A DNA stretch of 7,889 nt from an uncultured Acetatifactor sp. Its GTDB lineage: Bacteria; Bacillota; Clostridia; Lachnospirales; Lachnospiraceae. Under the pieces are notes generated by a model, which searched no databases, had not been told where the DNA came from, and worked only from the letters and a program-made list of their open reading frames with translations. Of this stretch, positions 1-3,567 are shown one piece after another (the first letter of the stretch is position 1; each line of letters begins with the position of its first letter). A program made the translations under genes and the position numbers. The stretch lies in assembly GCA_910587755.1 (NCBI GenBank), contig CAJUNZ010000111.1, forward strand, positions 1 to 7,889. Direction: 5' to 3'.

Positions 1-527
1 AGCGTTGGCTGACATTACAGATTCCGAATCTGGAAGTGAATTACATTTTTCGGGAGAAAATCATGTCCTGGTTTCAGGAGAAGATCCAGACGGACAACCT
101 GACACGGTTGTATAAGGCATTTGTGGACAAGGATGCGGCGGTGGTTGAGGAGGAGCTGAACCGTATTCTCCTTGAGACCATCAGTTCCTTTGACGAACAG
201 GAAAGTTATTACCATGGACTGGTGGCCGGCCTGCTGTCTCCGATGAAAGGCTATCGGACCAAGTCAAACAGGGAGGCGGGAATGGGCAGAAGCGATCTGT
301 TTGTGAAGCCGGTGTCGAAACGGAAGGAAGCGTTTGTAGTGGAATTTAAGGTGGCAAAGCGGCTGAGGGATCTGGATGCCAAGGCGGCCGAGGCCCTGGG
401 ACAGATTGAAGACAGGAAATACGTGGCAGAGCTCGAAGACGAAGATTATAGTGTGGTTAGCTGCTACGGCATTGCTTTTTGTGGAAAAGAATGCATGGTT
501 AAGGTAAGAGGTAAAACCTGTTCTTGA
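1..527 (+). CDS. AAA-ATPase-like protein, C-terminal PD-(D/E)XK nuclease domain (5' truncated by window)
   Basis: The reading frame is open from the left edge (first full codon at 3) to a TGA at 525-527, so this is the last ~174 residues of a longer gene. The start of the visible part (IPNLEVNYIFREKIMSWF) is the linker usually found between the ATPase part and the nuclease domain of the AAA-ATPase-like family (AAA-ATPase_like plus PDDEXK_9). The nuclease-fold signature is present: Asp in GRSDLF (codon 294), then EFK (Glu codon 342, Lys codon 348) 16 residues later, followed by a Q-x5-Y type helix (QIEDRKY). The end, YGIAFCGKECMVK, is also typical. These proteins occur in many copies in gut Firmicutes and Bacteroidetes; their role is not established, though the domains suggest ATP-dependent nucleic-acid processing. 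It is followed by an AT-rich spacer and shows no link in sequence to the operon on the right. Confidence 0.85.
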   Translation, partial: RWLTLQIPNLEVNYIFREKIMSWFQEKIQTDNLTRLYKAFVDKDAAVVEEELNRILLETISSFDEQESYYHGLVAGLLSPMKGYRTKSNREAGMGRSDLFVKPVSKRKEAFVVEFKVAKRLRDLDAKAAEALGQIEDRKYVAELEDEDYSVVSCYGIAFCGKECMVKVRGKTCS

Positions 528-572
528 ATCCATGCCTCATTCATGCCATTCCACTCTGTGCAGAGAGCTTCT

Positions 573-689
573 CTTTATAAGTTTTTGCAATCTGCCAGTG
601 TAATATGAAATCTTTATAATTTTTTTCAACTTGTGAGTGTGATACGAAATTTTTATAAGGTTTTTCAACCTGTGAGTGTTATATGAAAG
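573..689. repeat. Three tandem 39-bp repeats
   Basis: Copies lie at 573-611, 612-650 and 651-689, directly abutting with no spacers. Each carries the pattern (C/T)TTTATAA, a T-rich run, CAA, then (C/T)TG.(C/G)AGTGT.ATA(T/C)GAAA. Copies 2 and 3 are closest to each other. The unit length is divisible by three. On the plus strand one frame reads YKFFQxVSVI-like 13-mers broken by TGA in copies 1 and 3; on the minus strand one frame is open through all three copies (about ISYHTHKLKKIIK per unit) but has no convincing start codon or ribosome binding site. The repeats could be decayed coding repeats, a family of intergenic repeats, or a protein-binding array. They lie outside the inverted repeats. 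Confidence 0.85.
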
Positions 690-867
690 TATAGATATTG
701 TGAAAAATGATGAATCCTGGTATAAAGCACAAATCGAGCCGATGGTGTTACAAGTGCTTTGGGCCGGGATTTTTCTTCATGGAGAAGACAGCACGGTGTA
801 CAATGGTAATATGACAACACAGCACTGCATGGAAATTAAATATATCGAAACCGACAAAAATTCGTAA
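676..867 (+). CDS. Doubtful 63-codon ORF, unrecognised
   Basis: The frame opens with GTG at 676, inside the third 39-bp repeat, and ends with TAA at 865-867, inside the left 26-bp inverted repeat. There is no ribosome binding site before the GTG; an in-frame internal ATG at 742 also lacks one. The predicted peptide contains Trp, Cys and His residues and does not look like simple low-complexity translation, but I recognise no domain in it. It may be a remnant of an older gene or a chance open frame. Its overlap with two different repeat elements argues against a functional gene. Confidence 0.15.
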   Translation: MLYESIDIVKNDESWYKAQIEPMVLQVLWAGIFLHGEDSTVYNGNMTTQHCMEIKYIETDKNS

Positions 868-888
868 AAGGAGCACATTTGCGAAAAA
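863..888. repeat. Left 26-bp inverted repeat of putative invertible segment (IR-L)
   Basis: This sequence matches the reverse complement of 2585-2610 at 23 of 26 positions, with mismatches at 864, 877 and 879. It contains two perfect blocks: an 11-mer AAAAGGAGCAC (866-876) and a 9-mer TGCGAAAAA (880-888). Read as 7-bp arm, 7-bp spacer, 7-bp arm (863-883), the flanks CGTAAAA and ATTTGCG form an imperfect dyad around the asymmetric core GGAGCAC, the geometry expected of a tyrosine-recombinase crossover site. Similarity stops at both ends of the 26-mer, apart from one further C if a gap is allowed inward. Part of the motif resembles a Shine-Dalgarno sequence, but the match is far longer than that would explain. 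Confidence 0.88.
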
Positions 889-939
889 CAAAATACTATG
901 TATCTGCGTTAAGAGCTATATGGACAATGCACTAAAGTC

Positions 940-968
940 ATCATATCACGCTTGGATCCATATTTCAA
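940..968 (-). promoter_or_regulatory. Strong minus-strand promoter, predicted switch promoter
   Basis: Read on the minus strand, TTGAAA (968-963) is followed by exactly 17 bp and then TATGAT (945-940), preceded by TG at the extended -10 position. Each hexamer matches the sigma-A consensus at 5 of 6 positions. The predicted start is near 933, so transcription runs left across the left inverted repeat and out of the segment, towards the 39-bp repeats and the end of the nuclease gene, where no minus-strand gene is visible. A second minus-strand candidate, CTGACA (1005-1000), 19 bp, TATAAT (980-975), lies just behind it. A strong promoter aimed at nothing fits a switch in the OFF orientation. Confidence 0.6.
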
Positions 969-988
969 CCGTAAATTATAAATTTTTC

Positions 989-1017
989 TTCAAACCGTCT
1001 GTCAGATATTGTAAAAT
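989..1017 (+). promoter_or_regulatory. Candidate promoter of the recombinase gene
   Basis: TTCAAA at 989-994 and TAAAAT at 1012-1017 are separated by 17 bp, with 4 of 6 and 5 of 6 consensus matches. The predicted start near 1024 gives a leader of about 85 nt before the recombinase ATG at 1110. It is back to back with the minus-strand promoters, and an AAACCGTC motif (992-999) overlaps its -35 region, so a recombinase bound there could repress its own gene. A weaker alternative is TTGGAT (952-957), 18 bp, TTATAA (976-981). Confidence 0.4.
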
Positions 1018-1056
1018 CTGCTTAAAAAGGTCGGTACAGGGCAGTGTAGACGGCCC

Positions 1057-1080
1057 ATAAACCGTCAAAAACATGGTCAG
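1057..1080 (+). repeat. Direct repeat, left copy (with right copy at 2521-2545), candidate arm-type sites
   Basis: The 24-mer beginning ATAAACCGTC and ending TGGTCAG recurs in the same orientation at 2521-2545, with 21 matched positions, three mismatches and one gap. The pair brackets the recombinase gene. The core motif AACCGT also occurs, always on the plus strand, at 967-972 and 993-998, and a near copy of its right half (AAACCGACAAAAA) is at 848-860. Tn916-type recombinases with this N-terminal domain bind direct arm-type repeats, so these are candidate binding sites. The alternative, att-like ends of a minimal integrase-only element, cannot be excluded. Confidence 0.55.
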
Positions 1081-1109
1081 TATGATGGCCGGTACAAAAG
1101 GAGAAAGCC

Positions 1110-2285
1110 ATGGCAAAGAAGGGACTGAATATTTACAGGAGGAAGGATGGAAGATGGGAGGGCCGGGTGAGGATCCGGGTCTCCAGTGACGGAAAGACGA
1201 GATACCGTTCCGTGTACGGGCGCAGTTATAAGGAGGCCAGGGAGAAGGTACTGGAACTGATAAAGGAGCTGGATCAGGAGCAGGAAGAAAAGGATCGGGA
1301 AAAGCAGAAAAAACAGGAGGAGGCCGGGAGGAGGCCGGACGGGAATGGCTGTGCCCTGACAGTGGGAGAAATTGTGGACCAGTGGCTGGAGGAGAAAAAA
1401 GGGACCTGGAAGGAGTCTACCTACGCCTGTTATTTTCAGATTGTGGAACGGCATATCCGGGGAAACATTGGAGACAGGGATGGGGAGACCTTTGACAGTG
1501 CTTCCTGCAGCACTTTTTTGGAAGGGCTGCACAGGAAGCGTGACGGCGGAAAGATTTCTTCTTCCTACGCCTGCAGCATTGGGATGGTGCTGAGGCAGGC
1601 TTTCCGGCATATGTCCCTGGAGCACGGGCGGGTGCTGCCGGTGCTGCGGGCAGGAAAGGCAGGGCGGGGGAAGCCGGTGGAGGTGCCTTCCGACCAGACC
1701 ATGGAGAAGCTGATGGAATATCTCTCAGAACACGCAGGGGACAGTACCTGCCTGGGTGTGCTTCTGGCCTGCTGCACAGGGATCCGCATAGGGGAACTCT
1801 GTGCACTGAAATGGGGAGATATTGACCTGGAGACGGGTGTGCTGCGGGTGCGCCGGAACATGCAGCGGATAAAAAAGTGGGGGAAGGAGGGCTGCAGCAC
1901 TTTGGTGCAGGTGCAGACGCCCAAGACGCTCTCCTCAGTCCGAAACATTCCCATACCTGCCGGGGTTCTGGGACTTCTGAAGAAGCATCAGGGAGGGGAG
2001 GAGGCCTACCTGGTGGCAGGAAAACGGAAAGCCTGGGCGGAGGCCCGGACGGTGCAGTACCGTTTTGGGGCGCTGTTGAAAGCCTGCGGCATAGGGCGGT
2101 TCAGGTTCCACATGCTGCGGCATTATTTTGCCAGCCGCTGTGTCAGGAAGGGATTTGACGTGAAAAGTCTCAGTGAGATTCTGGGACATGCCAATGTAAA
2201 AGTGACCCTGGGATTGTATGTGCATTCCACTATGGAGCAGAAAAGAGAGCAGATCAACGGGGTGTTTGCAATGGGGCAAACCTGA
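1110..2285 (+). CDS. Tyrosine recombinase / integrase, Tn916-Int type
   Basis: This 391-residue protein catalyses site-specific DNA strand exchange through a covalent 3'-phosphotyrosine link. The N-terminal domain (about residues 1-55, NIYRRKDGRWEGRVRIR) is of the AP2-like arm-binding type. A Lys/Glu-rich helical linker (50-75) follows, then a SAM-like core-binding domain (about 84-180) and the catalytic domain (about 195-385). All catalytic residues are present: Arg226 (TGIRIGEL), Lys272 (TPKTLSSVR), His334 and Arg337 (HMLRH), His360 (LGHAN) and Tyr370 (LYVH), so the enzyme is probably active. The ATG at 1110 has AAAAGGAG (1096-1103) six bases upstream. No excisionase, phage or conjugation gene is next to it, which is unlike an ICE or prophage integrase. 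Its position between inverted repeats suggests a resident regulatory invertase, although the family itself is mostly known from mobile elements. Confidence 0.93.
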   Translation: MAKKGLNIYRRKDGRWEGRVRIRVSSDGKTRYRSVYGRSYKEAREKVLELIKELDQEQEEKDREKQKKQEEAGRRPDGNGCALTVGEIVDQWLEEKKGTWKESTYACYFQIVERHIRGNIGDRDGETFDSASCSTFLEGLHRKRDGGKISSSYACSIGMVLRQAFRHMSLEHGRVLPVLRAGKAGRGKPVEVPSDQTMEKLMEYLSEHAGDSTCLGVLLACCTGIRIGELCALKWGDIDLETGVLRVRRNMQRIKKWGKEGCSTLVQVQTPKTLSSVRNIPIPAGVLGLLKKHQGGEEAYLVAGKRKAWAEARTVQYRFGALLKACGIGRFRFHMLRHYFASRCVRKGFDVKSLSEILGHANVKVTLGLYVHSTMEQKREQINGVFAMGQT

Positions 2286-2409
2286 CATAAGGAACAGGGG
2301 AAAGAACAGAAAGCTGGAGGCAGGACAAAGGGGCGAGAAGCCTGACCTGAGATTGAAAAGCCAGTAAGCAGGTACAAATAGGTATGGAGAGATAAGATAA
2401 GAAAAGAAC

Positions 2410-2438
2410 GCAGCAGCCGGAGCGGCGCTGTGCTTTTT
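2410..2438 (+). terminator. Probable rho-independent terminator of the recombinase gene
   Basis: GCA-G-CAGC (2410-2417) pairs with GCTGTGC (2427-2433), giving a seven-pair stem with one bulged G and a nine-base loop, immediately followed by five T (2434-2438). It lies 125 bp past the recombinase stop codon and would limit read-through towards the surface operon. Confidence 0.5.
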
Positions 2439-2464
2439 GTCGTGGGATTTTCAAAACATATAGT
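2437..2464 (+). promoter_or_regulatory. Weak promoter candidate, plus strand
   Basis: TTGTCG (2437-2442), a 16-bp spacer and TATAGT (2459-2464) form a moderate sigma-A match. It overlaps the terminator T-run and faces a second hairpin with a T-run at 2544-2569. If used, it would give some expression of the surface operon in the present orientation. Confidence 0.25.
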
Positions 2465-2511
2465 TATAGACGTAATAAAACATCAAAAAACTTTCCTCCA
2501 CAGTGAAGTCG

Positions 2512-2520
2512 TGGTATAAA
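2512..2520 (+). promoter_or_regulatory. Extended -10 candidate (TGGTATAAA)
   Basis: TG at 2512-2513, one base, then TATAAA at 2515-2520 matches an extended -10 element; the -35 position (2492-2497, TTTCCT) is poor. Transcription would begin in the AAACCGTC repeat and meet the hairpin at 2544-2569 within about 20-40 nt, so any output would probably be attenuated. Confidence 0.25.
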
Positions 2521-2545
2521 ATAAACCGTCAGAAAAAGTGGTCAG
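2521..2545 (+). repeat. Direct repeat, right copy
   Basis: This is the partner of 1057-1080, in the same orientation: the first ten bases ATAAACCGTC and the last seven TGGTCAG are identical, with an A-rich middle that differs by one insertion and three substitutions. It lies 236 bp after the recombinase stop and about 40 bp inside the right inverted repeat. Confidence 0.55.
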
Positions 2546-2569
2546 CAGATATCTGCAGGCTGCTTTTTT
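2544..2569 (+). terminator. Hairpin with T-run: insulating terminator or attenuator
   Basis: AGCAG (2544-2548) pairs with CTGCT (2560-2564), followed by T to 2569. A competing perfect 12-bp palindrome, GCAGATATCTGC (2545-2556), uses the same left arm and would exclude the terminator stem. Two mutually exclusive folds are what an attenuator looks like, but the stems are short. It sits just inside the right inverted repeat, where it would block plus-strand read-through into the operon in this orientation and be carried away upon inversion. Confidence 0.4.
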
Positions 2570-2584
2570 GCTGTTTTCAGACGT

Positions 2585-2610
2585 TTTTTCGCAGAAGTGC
2601 TCCTTTTATG
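2585..2610. repeat. Right 26-bp inverted repeat of putative invertible segment (IR-R)
   Basis: Reverse-complement partner of 863-888. The perfect blocks are TTTTTCGCA (2585-2593) and GTGCTCCTTTT (2597-2607). The GTGCTCC core is conserved and inverted relative to the left copy, the relative orientation that gives inversion and not excision. Its outer end is 146 bp upstream of the first operon gene. Confidence 0.88.
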
Positions 2611-2699
2611 AAACAAAGCAGAATAGGAGCGGAAAATATCTAAAGAATTATTGTTGCTATTCTGTGAGATAAACAGAAGAGAAGTTGGACAGCAGGCAG

Positions 2700-2730
2700 A
2701 TATATCCGGGAATGCTCTCCCCGAATATAT
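2700..2730 (+). promoter_or_regulatory. Leader stem-loop before the surface operon
   Basis: ATATATCCGGG (2700-2710) and CCCGAATATAT (2720-2730) form an 11-bp stem with one C-A mismatch and a nine-base loop. No T-run follows, and the ribosome binding site AGGAGG (2741-2746) begins 10 bases after it. It is therefore more likely an mRNA-stabilising 5' structure or an operator than a terminator. It lies outside the inverted repeats, so it is part of the operon leader in either orientation. Confidence 0.5.
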
Positions 2731-2756
2731 AAATAAAACAAGGAGGTAAAAGAGAG

Positions 2757-3566
2757 ATGGTTAGCAAGGAAGTTCTTAAAAGGATCGGCGTGTTTGCCGT
2801 TGCAGCTGTGGTGGCGGTATCACCGGTACTGGCAGTGAATGCAAACGGCGGCGTACAGCTTTTCAGCGCCGACACAGGAACCGGGGATCCTGTTACCGGG
2901 GACCCTGTACCACCCAGCACGGCGCCTATAGTGCCGCCCAGTACGGCTCCTACAGCGCCGCCCAGTACGGCGCCTACAGTGCCGCCCAGCACAGCGCCTA
3001 CGACGCCGCCCGCAGAGACGCCTGATGATTCGTCAGGAGGTTCTCAGGAATATGTGGCGGATGTAGTGACCAATGCCAGCGGTACGGTTATCAAGACTAC
3101 AGTTCCCGGCACGTATCGTGCAACGGTGGTTGAGGGAGTGGCAGTTACCACGCCCCTTGCGGCAGTGAATGCTGCCTTTGGAGCAGGACCTGGGGATTAT
3201 GTGGAGATGATCTGCCAGGACACCAGGTGCGGAGAACAGGCACGGGCCAGCATCAAGGATGGTCTGACTATGCTTGGTGCCAACGGAATTCAGGCTGAGA
3301 GCGGAGCTGTGCTGGATATGATGGCATACTTAAATGGTCAGAAGGTGGTGGATATCAACAATCCCATCACAATTACTCTGGGAATCCCGGCATCCTTCCG
3401 TCAGGCAGGATATGACTATGCAGTCATTCGAGTGCAGGAAGGCGGCAGAGTAAGCATCCTGCCCAACCGGTCTGAGGATCCTTCCGTTCTTTCCGTGAAA
3501 TCCGACGGATTTGGTGTATTTGCGCTGATCAAGGCACCTGCGGGAAGCTTTGACATTTTCGAGTAA
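2757..3566 (+). CDS. Secreted surface protein with VPPSTAPT repeats
   Basis: A 269-residue exported protein of unknown function, first gene of the right-hand operon. The ATG follows AGGAGG with ten bases between. Residues 1-30 form a signal peptide (hydrophobic IGVFAVAAVVAVSPVLAV, likely cut after VNA). Residues 51-82 are four 8-residue repeats of the type VPPSTAPT plus a partial fifth, a Pro/Thr/Ser-rich stalk able to span the wall and possibly glycosylated. The C-terminal part (about 95-269) is globular and includes a CxxxxC pair (Cys153, Cys158) and an end of the form YAVIRVQEGGRVSILPN...SDGFGVFALIKAPAGSFD. That resembles beta-sandwich domains seen at the ends of many Lachnospiraceae surface proteins (recalled, not searched). 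There is no LPXTG motif, C-terminal membrane segment, S-layer or choline-binding repeat, so how it is retained is unclear. The stop is one base from the next start, implying translational coupling. Confidence 0.8.
   Translation: MVSKEVLKRIGVFAVAAVVAVSPVLAVNANGGVQLFSADTGTGDPVTGDPVPPSTAPIVPPSTAPTAPPSTAPTVPPSTAPTTPPAETPDDSSGGSQEYVADVVTNASGTVIKTTVPGTYRATVVEGVAVTTPLAAVNAAFGAGPGDYVEMICQDTRCGEQARASIKDGLTMLGANGIQAESGAVLDMMAYLNGQKVVDINNPITITLGIPASFRQAGYDYAVIRVQEGGRVSILPNRSEDPSVLSVKSDGFGVFALIKAPAGSFDIFE
2907..3002 (+). repeat. Four 24-bp tandem repeats encoding VPPSTAPT
   Basis: Units begin at 2907, 2931, 2955 and 2979, with a partial unit from 3003. They are highly similar in DNA (GTGCCGCCCAGTACGGCGCC-like), differing mainly at third bases and the first codon (GTA, GTG, GCG, GTG). 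In-frame gain or loss of units by slippage would change the stalk length without breaking the gene. Confidence 0.9.
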
Positions 3567-3567
3567 G

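Larger units (their letters stand above)
528..1109. other. AT-rich intergenic region with repeats and regulatory DNA
   Basis: This 582-bp stretch is clearly richer in A and T than the genes on either side. It holds a small hairpin (AGAGA, 3-nt loop, TCTCT, at 562-574) that could be a weak end for the preceding gene but lacks an immediate T-run; three 39-bp tandem repeats; a doubtful 63-codon reading frame; the left 26-bp inverted repeat; and divergent promoter candidates for the recombinase gene and for leftward transcription. I see no tRNA or other structured RNA gene in it. Confidence 0.7.
863..2610. other. Putative invertible promoter segment carrying its own recombinase
   Basis: The segment is bounded by the two 26-bp inverted repeats and contains a single gene, a complete tyrosine recombinase, with about 220 bp of DNA on its left and 300 bp on its right. 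Near the left end, a near-consensus promoter on the minus strand fires outward over the left repeat. Inversion between the repeats would move it to the right end, where its start point would fall near coordinate 2540, facing the surface operon beginning at 2757. The DNA between the right repeat and that operon has no good promoter of its own. No target-site duplication flanks the repeats, which argues against a simple transposon. Established parallels are tyrosine-recombinase switches such as fimS and the C. difficile RecV switches. That this segment inverts is inference. Confidence 0.6.
2286..2756. other. Intergenic regulatory region between recombinase and surface operon
   Basis: These 471 bp contain no credible gene. 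In order they hold a terminator-like hairpin (2410-2438), two weak plus-strand promoter candidates, the right copy of the direct repeat (2521-2545), a second hairpin with a T-run (2544-2569), the right inverted repeat (2585-2610), an 11-bp leader stem-loop (2700-2730) and AGGAGG (2741-2746) before the ATG at 2757. Between 2611 and 2700 I find only a poor extended -10 (TGCTATTCT at 2655-2663) with no -35, so the operon seems to depend on a promoter from within or beyond the bracketed segment. Confidence 0.7.

Noticed and set aside
573..689. CRISPR-like array
   Set aside because: The three 39-bp units abut directly with no spacers, and there is no cas gene, so this is a plain tandem repeat.
879..935. 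18-codon TTG-started peptide (MRKTKYYVSALRAIWTMH) with AAAAGGAG five bases upstream
   Set aside because: The spacing is good, but the start and ribosome site lie in the conserved inverted repeat, the right copy has no equivalent frame beyond a few codons, and the peptide is not recognisable. The inverted repeat explains the conservation better.
1049..1066. GACGG...CCGTC hairpin upstream of the recombinase
   Set aside because: Only five pairs with an eight-base loop and no T-run; possibly part of a binding site but not supportable as a terminator or riboswitch.
1077..1625. 182-codon minus-strand ORF opposite the recombinase gene
   Set aside because: It lies wholly against a gene with complete catalytic motifs, and its Pro/Leu/His-rich translation is typical of an antisense shadow; no ribosome binding site or domain.
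863..2610. Insertion sequence with terminal inverted repeats
   Set aside because: The only gene is a tyrosine recombinase and not a DDE transposase, no target-site duplication is visible outside the repeats, and the outward promoter arrangement fits an invertible switch better.
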